Below are positions 21,951-33,849 of a stretch of DNA of 64,000 nucleotides, one piece after another. The stretch comes from Gnetum montanum (lineage: Eukaryota; Streptophyta; Gnetopsida; Gnetales; Gnetaceae). Where the stretch lies: contig MNCI01013742.1 in assembly GCA_015680685.1 (NCBI GenBank), positions 3,203 to 67,202 of the forward strand, written 5' to 3'. The notes beneath the pieces were generated by a model. That model did not search any database. It was not told where the DNA came from and saw nothing but the letters and a program-made list of their open reading frames with translations. Positions within the stretch are counted from its first letter, which is position 1; every line of letters starts with the position of its first letter. A program made the translations under genes and the position numbers.

Positions 21951-23560
21951 GGACCATAGGAGATTTGAATGAAGCTAGAATTATCCTAAGGAGCTTGGAA
22001 CCATGCACACAACCTCAAAGTGTGACATAGAAGATAAGGATGCATCTTGGAAGACCAAGAACCTTAACAAAACATGATAGACTATAAACATAGGACATAT
22101 GAAATAATTTTCAAATCTAGAATTTATAATCAACTTACAAATTACAACTAGACAACTCATTAGATATGTAAGTGAAAGAAGAAAGTAGGATTAGTATTAG
22201 TTCTCTTTCAAAGCCTTAGTTAAGTTAAGCAAGTAAAGGTGAAATGGGGAATGAATTATTTGAGTTATCCATCTCATTGATTGAGCATATACCCTTGTTA
22301 CAACATGAAATATGGAATTAAAAAGTGCTAACTAAGTTACTCTTTGAGTATACCTTGATATGTTGCTTTGATTTTTAAAATGTTTTAACTCAACCTTGAG
22401 GTGGTTAGGTTTCATAATGAGTGATTGGAACTTTTAAAGAGCATAAAAAGCCACAAGAAGACCCTTTCAATGCATACTATGAAAACGTAATTCAAGAAGT
22501 AGCAACACTAATGTTTTTTTTCCTTCATAAATACTAATGTTGGTTGGTTGTTTTATGTCTACTGAAGGTGGGGATAATGAGTGGTTTCAACTATCCAATA
22601 GGACTTTTCTGGCAATTCATACATAGATAGATATTCAAGATGAACATCCAAATATGGTTATTGTATTTATTACTTTTTTGTTTGTTTATAAGATTTTTTA
22701 ATGTATTATCTCTCCAAGTTATTTCATTCTTTTTACTTAGGAAGATGGATCAGCTAGTGTAGGAAGGGTTTGCTTAGAGGTTAGAAATTGTCTATTTAGA
22801 TCTTCCATGTCTCTATTAATCTAAAGGTTATCTTTCTACTTTTTGAACATCCACCCAAAGAACATCTAGAATAGTTGGTATAATAAACTTTAGAGACTGA
22901 AATGCCAAATCTATAAGTGACATCATTCAACTAGTTGAGTTGGGTAACATCATGAAAAAATCTAAAAACTACTAACATGCCAACTTTAGACTATTGAAGG
23001 TGGAAGCTTTTTAAGTTATTAAATTTTGTTAGCTAAGATAGCTAATGTATATATCACTTAACAAACATAAAACTAACATATCTATAAGTAACGTCCCTAT
23101 GAGTAACATCTCTATTAGATGGAATTACTTACCTATCAAGTTGGGCTTGTGAGAGATTAGGTAGGATGGATGGACAAGGAATCTCTTTTTGAGTAGGTAT
23201 GCAAGGTCTAGCTTTTCAAAATAATGTAGGGGAGGCATTTGATAATAGGATGGATCTATTTCAAGTATTTATGATAGGTGGTAGATAGGAAAGAAAGAGG
23301 AAGGATCAACAAGATGGTTTTTAGAGGTTGGGTAGAATAGACTAAAGGGGATAGGTAGGAAAGATAGGCTAGCCATTTTTGTATGCATAGAAAGGGGCAT
23401 ATGGATCATCATCTTCTAATAATTATATCTAAGTGATCCTTTGTTGATGTATGTCCTTGCTTGGTTCATGTATTCATATGCCCAACTTACTTGGTTTACA
23501 TATCAAATGCACTTTCCTCTATAAAAATAGTCTTGATTTTTTCCTTATTTTTGGGGACTT
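21951..23560. other. Unassigned AT-rich sequence
   Basis: No reading frame, terminal repeat or RNA gene is recognised. A purine-rich patch (about 23270-23370) and a possible TATA-like CTATAAAAATAG near 23520 are the only notable signals. Confidence 0.3.
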
Positions 23561-23564
23561 TTTA

Positions 23565-23690
23565 GGCTAACGACCCTTAGGTATAATGTCTTGTATCTAA
23601 CAAAAAATGATCCATTTTACCATGTATGTAGAAGCTAATTTTATCATTTTCATTGAAGGTAGATTGATATTTCTTTTAGTTCATGAATCA
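23565..23690 (+). pseudogene. Possible Copia RNase H trace
   Basis: One plus-strand frame reads YLTKNDPFYHVCRS, which resembles the L.KNP.FH.RSKHI block near the C-terminus of Ty1/Copia polyproteins. The downstream nucleotides also follow that block loosely, with several stops. The match is short, and a chance origin is possible. The purine tract at 23884 lies at a suitable distance downstream. Confidence 0.3.
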
Positions 23691-23883
23691 TCTCTTGTAG
23701 TAGTCTACAAATGGTAGAATAATAATGGTATTCTTCTTAGTTATTGAGTCATCTAGAAGGAAGGAATAGTGATTGAAAGGGAAAACCCTTGAGCTAGGCT
23801 TGACCATTCAACATAGACTATGATCTAATAACTAAACAAAATATGAGTGTTTATGTTTATTACTTTGTTATTTTGTATTCCTC

Positions 23884-23894
23884 AGAAGGAGAAA
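23884..23894 (+). other. Possible polypurine tract and LTR start
   Basis: AGAAGGAGAAA is followed at 23895 by TGTAGCACCC, a typical start of a 3' LTR. No matching 5' LTR is seen. Confidence 0.35.
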
Positions 23895-26800
23895 TGTAGC
23901 ACCCAAAAGTGAATGACCTTATAGTTCTAAATAATCTAAAAATGAGATCTTGATAACAAAGTAGGTTGGTTGAGTTATTAGGTTTATCGAATAGTACAAG
24001 GCTACACCCAAGCCCTTGATTCAATATTTGTATCCAACTACATTTATTCTTGTCCATGTTGCCTAGCAACTTTCACTAGTAACATTTTCATGAGAAGCTA
24101 GATACTTTAGATAAGCTTTTAAAATATATCTACTTATGAAAAAGTATATTTGGTAGAGGTATTGAGTGTTTCAAAGAAAAAGGAGACTACCAATTAGTCC
24201 CCATACAATATTGAGATTCAACCAAATGTGTGAGTTGTTTTTGCCTTGGTTAACAATACCACATGTTTTAGCTATAAGTGATATAATGAAGAGAGATTAT
24301 TTAATATAGATCTATCTATTTGTTAGTGGCTAAGAAGGTCAATTCATGAATCTTAAAGTAACATAAATTAGAAAGATAAGTGATCTGAAACTTGTGATTA
24401 TTACTAAGATAAGATATTGATACTTACCATTCTGAGAGGTACCTCTTATCTAACCCCTCACTTAACCTTGCACATAGCAAATAAGACCTATAACCTCTAC
24501 CCTTGGTAGAGAACTTTCCTACCATTCTAGTATATATCTTCCATCTATATCTCTTACCTATACTCTCTATATTTACCATTCCTTGTACTCCAAACTTCCA
24601 ACCTCCACTACCAATACAAATACTACGCCATCTTCCACTGATACATATATTATAATCCAACCCCCATCAAACTTAGACTTAAACTAATCCTAGTTCATAC
24701 ATTCATGATTTGGTAGAGCTATGTCAACATAGTTCAAAATTCATTTTCTTAGCAGGACTATGTATGTTGTCTTATGATCGATGATGTTTGTTGGTCAAAC
24801 AAGTAGGACCTAATTTCCTATATTACTAGTTGTGGACATGGCTCAAAAATCTATGTAGTGATGTCCCTTTCTATTGGATTGTCATTCTCTAAATGGATCC
24901 AAAGGGCACATTGAGTATGAAATTATAAATTTTTGGTATTTCTACCATTATTGTGTATTTGGTTGAGCCTTGATCTCCATAAAGTATAATGTTATAAATC
25001 ACTCAAAGATCGAGTTGGTAGGTAGCAATTAGTAACTTACCTTGGTGTGTGGATGAAATTGCTAAATCTTCCTAATCACATAATATATGTGTCAATATCT
25101 TACCATGGTAAATATCAATGATATAAGTGCGTAGTTATTATCTTTATTACATATTATTTTCCACTTGGTTGAAAAGGTTAGATTCATGTTGCCATGTTCA
25201 ATGCTATGCCATGGAACCTAATGGTATCTTGTCCATTAGTTCATTACGATTTGTTATTTTTTAATGGTAAGTTGGACTATTTCATTAATCTTGTTAATAT
25301 ATCACTAGATTTATAATAAATTTCTTAATTGAGGAGTGTGCATCTTGTGCCATTGAAATGACCTATGTCTTTGTAATGTGTTTATTCAATGGCCTTCTCA
25401 TTCTGGTATGGGGGTTCTCTTATTTAAGAGTGAATCTTGTTCTCGATGATAAGGGCTAGAAGGCCTACCTAGAGCTTTCAAATAGTTCTACTAATAGTGT
25501 TTACTTATCATTTAATTACTCCTTAAAAAAGTTTTCCTTTTTAGCAAGTAGGTTAAGCTAAGAAGTGATTAGTCAATGTTAAGCAACTTATGTTTGGATG
25601 AGGTTAGGCTACAATTACTTTAGTCAGGTAAGTATTGAGCTTAATGTTTTCATATCATTCTTGTTAAACCATTAGTTATATTCTAAATACCAATTTTACT
25701 TGAGGTTGTCAGGATCTATCTCTATGTTTTTATTGATGATGGATTTATTGTTTGTAATTGAGTTATGATTTCCATAAGGTTCATGTCTAAAATTTAATGA
25801 GATGATGTCATAAACCAATCGACTGATCATCTTTGAGCATGTATGTTGAGCTTATTATTTTCCCATTATCCATTGATGGATCATGTATCAATATCTATAA
25901 GGAGCTAGTATCTTTATGTCATATGGTGTTCGAGTAGTGGATAGGCTCCCATCTTTAACTAGTTGATAGATGCATTTGTATATGTAATTTCATGTATGTA
26001 ATATCAAGGATTTGATGTTTGATGTTATCTATCTCTTCCTACCTAGTTAGGAAGCTCATATTTAGATAACTAACATCTAGTTCATGATCTAGCTCTGGGC
26101 ATAGGAGTGTTAAACAAACTAAGTGATCTTATAAAAGAGATTTTCCTTATTTTTTAAGAAGATTAGGTAGCCTTAGTGGCTAGTGGATCTGGATTCGATA
26201 AATCTTGTATTAGCTACTTGGATTACCAAGGTAGCTTTGGGCACCATTGGTAACTATGTGCCCATGGATTATCAATGGTGGACTTGATTCTAGAGATTCA
26301 GTTCTACCATAATGTAAGAACTTATTACTAGTTTACATTTTATGGATGTACATGGTTATTTTTGTAGGTTGTAATTTATGGTTGTAGATGCAATCCTTAT
26401 TGGTTTAATGATCCTTTCTCAGGAGGAGTGTGGGGACTTAGCATCAAGAATCATAACATTTATTAATATCCATTATAATGCATTTTTTATGAATAGGTTT
26501 TTCATTTGTGTATGCATAGCAAGGATCACATGAATCATCTAGCTTCATTGTTGGCCTTGGGACTTGAATGGTAAATTAATATCTTGAGTTTAATGAATCA
26601 TTTAGTTCTTCTATTCTTGATCACTTTCTATTCTTTAGCACTTTCATCTCATATAATTTAATCTTGGCTATGAAAGATATCATTGTTGATTGAAAGATTC
26701 TTCATGCTTCATTGCTAAGCATCAAACACATGTCATATATTCACTCTCTTCACATAATGATGTATGTAATAGTGTCATACTTCAAGAAACAAATCCAAAA

Positions 26801-27195
26801 GTAAATAGGAATCCAATTTAGAAAGTTAAATAGGAAACGTTATCCATAAAAATATCTACTCATTATTTTAGAGAATAAACATGGTAGATTTAGAGATCAC
26901 ACATCAATCTTAAATTAAGAAAAACTATGAAAATGATGACTAGTGATAGTGAAGATGACATAGTGGAAGGTCTAGAAGCATTATTGGTCTTAGATGTTTT
27001 AGATACTAGAATGGGATAGCTCTAAAAGTGAATCATAAAGCTATTTGGTGACTAATACCTTTATCCAACAACATTGATTATGCTTGACATTATTTTTTAA
27101 TGATTTTTCTTTGGTGGTTTTTATGGTGTAAGTGCCCTATTTAGGATCTACATTAACTAATGGAATTCTTGTTCTAGGTAGTGAAGCTTACTTTA
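23895..27195. other. Unassigned AT-rich sequence, possibly a decayed LTR
   Basis: No coding domain is recognised. At 24430-24660 the plus strand is almost free of G and rich in pyrimidine, which alone explains the open minus frame there. The remainder is host sequence of the Tekay-like insertion at 27196. Confidence 0.3.
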
Positions 27196-29521
27196 TGTCA
27201 TACCCCAAAATTTCACGCTTAGATAATATGAGTTTAATTATGAAAATCTTATAATATGGTCATGTGACATCATAATGACTATATTCAAAAGAAAATAATT
27301 ACCATATTCATTATAAATATTAACCAAAGTTATTGGTTAAATAATAACACATTGGTGTACTCCAAGAAGCAATTCCATTATCCATAAACCATAATTTAAT
27401 CTCAAAACACAATTCATCACCTCAAAAGAGAGGTGATACAATCCATCATTACACAAGCTTAAATACATCATGATCATCAGGAAAACATATGAAAATCAGA
27501 AAACATAAAGAAAAGCTTCAAAGATCCACATTTAGCACAATTAAGAATCTAGCTTCTACCATCTAAACTTGCATCCACACATATAGGAAGGGTTAGAAAG
27601 CTTCTAGTAGAGCTAACAACATTGATGCACTTGGAATAGGCTAACAAATGAGGCACATGTTGCACAAGAAGCCATCTCAATATCCATGAGATTATATACC
27701 AAAAAGCCATATCCAAAATCATGATATCCACAAAATATAAATAGATAGGAAAACTGAGTATGAACTAGAACTTATCATCTATAAGGATTCTTGATATGTA
27801 AAGATCTCACCTATCAGGAATGGCAATGACTCTTCTCAAGGATTAGTTGATCAACATTACCTCTCTTGGACAAACTGAACCTAGAAACAAACTCATATGG
27901 ATTATCCACCATTTAATTTTTCATCATGAAAACTAGCCACATGAAATTCATAAGTGAAATGAGCAAACACTATTGGATACATAGTTTTCCCATAATGCTT
28001 GTCCAATATTACAACCTAAGTGCAATCATAGGTGATGAGAGTCATGCAAGGGTATCATCCTTACCTCCCATAATGCCTACCCATTGACACTTGCATCCAA
28101 CCACCCATGGTACAATTATAAGTGATTTGGATCAAGTTCTAGAGGCCATTCTAGACTTCTCACAATGCTTACCCATTGATCACATAATAATCCATCATCA
28201 GGAGATTAGAAAGAGGCATCAAAGATCAAACATACTCTAGAGATTATGAAATTAGCATGAAATAGACAAGATAGATGATAATCATAAGAAAAACATAAAA
28301 ATGATATGTTTTAACTAATTTTTGATTTTTTTGGATGTGTTTTAAAGAGTTCAAGATGTCCTGGGATCAAAGGAAACTTATTTGAGCACAAAACAAAACT
28401 CTAGATCTTAGCTTGGGTAGATTTACAAACCATCCTGGTAGGTTAGACATCTTGACCAAATAGGAGAAACCTCTTGTCATACTTCTCTAGCCTAGAGGAT
28501 ATGTCTCCTTTAAGAGATCTACTTGGAGATGTATCTTATGAGATGTCTTCTTCTTTGGCAAGATGTATCTTACCAAACATCTTCTTCCTAGAGAGATCTC
28601 TCTAGCAAGACATCTTCTCACTAGAGAGATATCTTTTGTAATTCCTAGTACTTCAAGAAAGACATCTTCCAAATCTTTAATATGTCTTGTTCAATCAAAA
28701 AAATGAAGAAATGATTATGAAATATTGCAAAAGGATAATAATTCATTGAAGACTTCAAAAATATGAATGTTAAAGCTAGTAATCACAAAGTAACAACTGG
28801 AACATTGAAAATGAACATTAAGGAATGAAGGTTTGACTATTTACTCCACCTTAAGAAATTGAGCTACAATGAAGGTTGGACTACAACACATGAGCTAAAC
28901 ATTAAGGAAGCTAATCACCATAAGAAAGGAAAACATAATTAATGAGAAATAGTAAGTAATTCAAGGAATAATATCTCACAATTAAATATAAGATTACAAT
29001 ATCTAACCAATATAGCAATAATGGTTTACAATGAGTTATCTCCAAATCACATTCATAGTAAATGGAAAAGTTCAATAAGAGTTTGATAAGTAATAGAAAA
29101 TATCTAGTTTACATAGGAAAATAAAATAGAAGCAAAGCTTTATGTAAGTTATCAAAGTATGATATTTTTCCAAAACTCCATGTTCCAGTTCACAACATAT
29201 GCCACCTTCCATCAAGCTGGCCTTAGCAAGAAACATCAAGAACTTAGTAGCATCTAAACCAAAAATCTCAACAAAAAAATATTAACAAAAGATACTATTA
29301 GATAACAAAATTAGAATTTAAAAGAGGAACATCTCAAAATGGAAATATCATAAAAAAATATAAGGAAAATCAAATAAAAGCTAATTAAAAGACTTCATAA
29401 TATAAGCATAATCATTAATGTTTTAAAAGTAATGATATCAAATCCTCCACAAGACTTTATTTTAACAAATATTAATGAAAGATAAACCTAAAATAGAAGG
29501 TTAAAAATGTAGGTTGTTACA
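27196..29521 (-). repeat. 3' LTR of the Tekay-like gag-only element (2.3 kb)
   Basis: In element orientation it starts TGTAACAACC and ends GGTATGACA. It matches 38695-39551 (its first third), 30625-31199 (its last quarter) and, more weakly, 58487-59540. Its left flank is CTTTA; the base run after the right LTR is CATTG, an imperfect match, so the target duplication is doubtful. Confidence 0.85.
28440..28680 (-). promoter_or_regulatory. Cluster of AAGATGTCTT-type palindromes in U3
   Basis: Within about 230 bp the motifs AGACATCTT, AAGATGTATCTT, AGATGTCTTC and AGAGAGATCTCTCTAG recur about nine times. On the minus strand the cluster lies upstream of TCTTTAAAAC (about 28340), a possible TATA box. 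This repeats the layout seen in the Athila-like LTRs with a different motif. Confidence 0.5.
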
Positions 29522-29534
29522 TTCTTTCTTCCTT
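29522..29534 (-). other. Polypurine tract of the Tekay-like gag-only element
   Basis: The minus strand reads AAGGAAGAAAGAA directly before the LTR start TGTAACAACC. Position and composition are typical. Confidence 0.65.
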
Positions 29535-29559
29535 AAGGAATCTTTCTCTTGGAAGGTTC

Positions 29560-30570
29560 AAGAAGAAACCACATCTTTGCCCAAGTTACACTAAGCTTCC
29601 AACAAGGTGTATATACATGGAGTTTCTCCCCCTTGTTTTTCTTAAGGGACTTCCATGATACTATATGCTTTACTTGTAGAATGATTATTAAAGGACTCCT
29701 TATTCCTCTTAGGCTTCGGGTAAACTACTTTAATGTGACTAGGTTCCTTATAATAAAAACATGTTCTTATCTCACCTAGGCCTTTTGGTTGGTAATAAGT
29801 TGGAAACTTCTCATGTGGTTCCTCTTTCTCTATTCTTGGGGCCTAGTTTATCCTCTCATAAATCTTAGTTTGAGCCTTCTTGTTCTATATCTTCTTAGTT
29901 ATTTTGTCTTGTCATCTATCCTTTGTTTAATTCCTCTCCACTCATAGTGCATACATTTGTATCTTCTCATACTCTATTATAATAGAAGCTAATAAATGTT
30001 GTTTAATGGATGGGCTTAGGTCATTCAAAAGCCTTTTAGCATGTGATTCATCATCTTTCAAAACATGAGAAGCATGCTCAACTAACTCACAAAACTTACT
30101 ATTTTATTCATGGACTATCATATCATCTTGCATCAATGTAGAGAACTCTTATTTCTTTTTCACAATAGGTCTTAATGGCATAGTGATATTCTACCTCCTT
30201 CCTAAATTCATGCCACATTTTTTTCTTTGCATCATTTAACTTGAGGTAAATTATTCCACCAATGTCTACTAGTACCTTGAAGTTGGTAAGCAGCCAACCT
30301 TCTCTTTTGGATTGTTGTGCAACTCATAACACCAAAAGTCTTCTCCATATCCTTCATTGACTCATGGGTTACCATTGGATCATCAATTCCTTTGAACATA
30401 GGTGGAAGCAACTTCCTAAACTCTCCAACTAGCCTTTGGTTTCTAGGCTCTACACTTGTGACTCTGCCTTGGCTCTCACATCACTTAACAAGTTCACTAG
30501 TGTTTGGAACAATTGTTGTTGCACATTGTTAAGTTTTCCTTATCACTTTCTCTTCTTCTGGGAGGCATCT
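29560..30570 (-). pseudogene. Gag of the Tekay-like element
   Basis: The minus strand encodes LVGEFRKLLPPMFKGIDDP, MEKTFGVMSCTTIQKRRLAA and LNDAKKKMWHEFRKEVE, the start of a chromovirus-type Retrotrans_gag domain (F.K..PP.F.G..DP...W....E..F). About 270 residues later, CFYYKEPSHIKVVYPK (29716-29764) is a CCHC knuckle with the second and last Cys changed to Tyr. Stops interrupt the region between about 29850 and 30160. Gag packages element RNA; without pol this copy would rely on an intact relative. The first open codons lie close after the primer site, and I see no clear ATG. Confidence 0.7.
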
Positions 30571-30609
30571 ACAAAAACTAACAATTCTTATCAGTGATTC
30601 AAAAATCAT

Positions 30610-30621
30610 GCCTTGATACCA
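30610..30621 (-). other. Primer-binding site, initiator tRNA-Met type
   Basis: The minus strand reads TGGTATCAAGGC, close to TGGTATCAGAGC, three bases after the LTR end at 30625. Confidence 0.7.
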
Positions 30622-30624
30622 ACA

Positions 30625-31199
30625 TGTCGTATCCAAAAATTTCATACTTAGATAATTCATTATGAAAATCGTACAATATGGGCATGTGACATCATAATTC
30701 TTAGATTTAAAATAAAATAATTACCATAAGCATTATAAATATTAACCAAAATGCATGGTTAAACAATAACATATGAGAGTACTCTAAGTAGAAATTCCAT
30801 TATCCATAAACCATAAATAAAGCTTATAACACAACATGTTCATCACCTCAAAAGAGAGTTGATATAATCCATCATTACACAAGCTCAAATACATCATGTT
30901 CATCATGATTGCATATCAAAATCAAAAAACATAAATATTTAAAGATCTAGCTTCATCACCATCAAGATCATATATTCTATCACTTGAATCTACATCCACA
31001 TATGCAGGAATGATTAGAAACCTTCTAGTAGAGCTAAATACCTTGGTGCACCTGGAATAGGCTAATGAATGGAACATATGTTACAAAAGAGGCCATATCA
31101 AGATCCATGAGATTCTATACCAGAAATCTATATCCAAAATTATGATATCCCTAAAACATCAATAGATAGACAAATTGAGAATGAACTAGAATTGATCAC
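30625..31199 (-). repeat. 5' LTR of the Tekay-like element, inner part
   Basis: It aligns with 27196 to about 27770 of the 3' LTR and stops at 31199, where the LTR of copy B starts. The homologous sequence that should follow (about 27770-28665, roughly 0.9 kb) is missing. Confidence 0.8.
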
Positions 31200-31598
31200 C
31201 TTTTAACTAAAGAAAATAATAAATAATTAAAGCAATAATAAATCTAAGTGAATGAAACAATGATGGAAGTAATCTTAATCTTTATTTCCAATCATGTAAT
31301 GTGTCTAAGTACATCACACTTGAACAAAGGTGAAATACGATTACAAAAATCACACTATGAACATGCACTTGAAATGACATAACTTGAATTTAGAAATCTA
31401 AGAAAAATTATCAAAAAATAAGAACTAAAACTAGTCTCTCTATATCTCAATTGTGCATCCAAGTGTTGTATTTATAAGCTAACATGGAAGGGACGATATT
31501 GGATATCCAACATCACTTCTTAGGCTTGATATTGGATATCTGATATTAGGGCTCCAATATCATATATCCAATATCAGGGTTGATAGATTCATGACTCA
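31200..31598 (-). repeat. 3' LTR of copy B, truncated
   Basis: It aligns with about 38302-38694. A TATA box (minus, plus-strand TTATAAATAC near 31471) and five GATATT/GATATC motifs lie before the tip ATGACTCA. The adjoining sequence matches the purine-tract neighbourhood of copy A (659-760). Confidence 0.85.
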
Positions 31599-31799
31599 TC
31601 GTATCCCCATGACTAAATGAAAACTCATTCTTGAGTTAAACAAAATGAGGAACAAGTCCTTTTCAAAATATTGGGAAGGTATGGGATTATTAACTGACTT
31701 AAACAAGAAATAAAACAATTGACTCTTACATGCTACAATGATGTTTCACAAAAATTATGGCATAATATTAAAAGATGTAAAACTAGGGAAGCTCATGTA

Positions 31800-33211
31800 G
31801 TTCTTAGAGGTAGTAGCTCTTCCATCAGAAATTTTCCTTTGTCGCCAAGCTTGTGAAATTTGTAGTGATTAAGGAATGCCTGCAACATCTCTTCTTCTAT
31901 CTTTGGTTCATGTACCATCTAGGTTGCTGAACCGATGTGTGCTAGCACTAGTACATCCCAAGAGTATGGCAATTGAAGGAACATCTTGTTGACCTTTATA
32001 TAATAAGCCATAAACTATCATCATTCTTTCTCAAAGGTCCTAGCTTTTTCTCTTAATTCTTGATAGTTCATTAATCTCATAGCTAGGTTTGGACAACATC
32101 CTTCTATCCATGGTAGTTGGCTTTAACCACCTCCAATTATGAGTTTGCCACATGAATCATTTGCAAAGCATCTTTTCTATCTACAAACTTCATTTGGAGG
32201 TGGCAAATTTCCTTCTATCCATGGTAGTTGGCTTTAACCACCTCCAATTATGAGTTTGTCTTAACTTCATTCTCATTCTTTTCTACTTCCCTAGCATCAT
32301 TTGGTTTGAGTAGCTTAATGAAGGAAGCATTTTGAGCCTTCCTAGGGATGTCATTCATGTACCCCAAGATTCCAGCATGTTTACATAGCTTTCTAATTAT
32401 GCAAGAGAATGGAAGCATTAGCTTCTCTTCCTTTTTCTCCTCAAATTACCTTTGGATATCTATACAATATAGATGGGGAAGGTTGGCTACATACTTACCC
32501 ATTAGGATGGCACTTCCTCTAGTTGCATAGGTGGAGATTCAATTTGGCCCTTTGGTGGAAAATAGATGATATGCTCCTATCTTGAAATAGGTTCTCTTCT
32601 CTAGAGTTAATTCATTATATGTCTTGTCATCCTTGTCGTATACCCACCTTAGCCATATCTTTCTTGTGTTAGGATCAGAGCGTGTGAATAGATGGGCTAA
32701 CTTAGATCCTTGATTTAGTAGATTTATAGCTTTAGTAATTAATTTAATCAAGAATTCAACATTGACCTTGTAAATGCTAACTGTGATGCCTTCCTCCTTA
32801 TTATGCTAGAATTGGTATGTTTCTCCAAGGTACCACTCACCACTATCTAAAAGAATAGGCCACAAAGATGACACCCAAAGTTATGTCTGAACTACTTCTA
32901 GAGAAAAGTCTATAAATGGACCGAAGTTCATATCCATGATGATCATGGTCAACATGGATTTTTATTGAATGGCCCCAAGGCATTACAGGGACAAAGTCTA
33001 CATTGTCTCTACATGGGGGGCCTATGATTCTATAGCCTCTCCTTGGATCGACTGTCTTGTGATAGGAGCCTCTTCATGAATGTTGAATAATTAGGCTTCT
33101 TGCTCCTCATGCTTCACATGTGTGCCTTGTTGGCCTTGGCCACCATGTGGATGCTTGGCTACTTACTACAAGGGTTCTTCTAGTGCATTTTTTTTTAGGG
33201 CCATCTACAAT
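31800..33211 (-). pseudogene. Unidentified reading frame inside copy B
   Basis: From 33211, directly after TTGATTGTAG, the minus strand reads MALKKNALEEPL and stays in one frame for most of 900 bp with about ten stops, mainly TAG or TAA at places that suit Gln or Trp. Readable parts include MDMNFGPFIDFSLEVVQT, SIYKVNVEFLIKLITKAIN, then RKIWLRWVYDKDDKTYNEL and KIGAYHLFSTKGPN, and after a stop GSAILMGKYVANLPHLY. I recognise no family; plant retroelements sometimes carry an extra frame after pol, which is one possibility. A copy of about 47 bp is duplicated inside it (32101 and 32216). Copy A lacks the region. Confidence 0.4.
32096..32265. repeat. Direct duplication of about 47 bp, 115 bp apart
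   Basis: The sequence from CTTCTATCCATGGTAGTTGG to CAATTATGAGTTTG occurs at 32101 and again at 32216 without visible change, so the duplication is recent compared with the decay around it. CTACAAACTTCATTTGGAGG lies between the copies. Confidence 0.85.
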
Positions 33212-33729
33212 CAAACAAAGATCAAGTGTTACTAAGGTGTTAATATTTACCATTAATGGATGTATACCATACTCCTAACCTTAGTTCATTAAGTTCTTAG
33301 TTTAGATGATTGTAGAGTTAGAAAATTTTCAAGAAAAATCCCTAAAGAGTGTTTATCTTCTTTTACAACCCTTCGTAATTGGTTCCTTTTTCCTTATGTG
33401 TGGCTTATTATAATGGTTATGGTCCCTAGGGTGAAAAGGTTAATGTTTCTAGCTTTATCACAATTGATTTTTTAGTATAATACTTATGATTTTTAACACT
33501 CTTATCCTTATAATATCTTTCAGGCAATAGCAAATTTTGGAAAAGTGGCACAAGTTTCTCATGCAAGCATCCCCCCATGACTAACTTAAATACTTCAAGT
33601 TCAAACAAGTTCAAACGATATGGAAAACAACATAGTAGAGACCAAATATTGCAAGTTGTAGTTGGTTGCACAAAACTCTAGATTGCAAGAGAACATTTAA
33701 AAAACTTTCCTATCTACAAATGATGAGAA

Positions 33730-33842
33730 TGAAGTTTGGGCACTGTGGGGGTCATATATATAGGTTTTTTCTGACTTGATATTGGGTATCTAATGTTGCA
33801 TCCCACCCAATATCAGGTACTTAATATTAGGGTCTATGAACA
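33730..33842 (-). promoter_or_regulatory. LTR-like promoter remnant with GATATT motifs
   Basis: On the minus strand TGTTCATAGACCC is followed by four AATATT/GATATT-type motifs and the TATA box CCTATATATATGACC (plus 33756-33769). The layout equals the U3 regions of copies A and B, so an LTR of a related family is embedded here. Its downstream end is not found. Confidence 0.45.
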
Positions 33843-33849
33843 TGCATAA

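Noticed and set aside
24424-24660. Minus-strand frame of 78 residues
   Set aside because: The plus strand is nearly free of G here, so the minus strand lacks stops by composition; no motif is seen and the residues are Gly/Arg/Tyr-biased.
25700-25750. VFIDDG-like reading resembling the reverse transcriptase core
   Set aside because: There is no supporting block upstream or downstream in any frame; six residues are within chance expectation.
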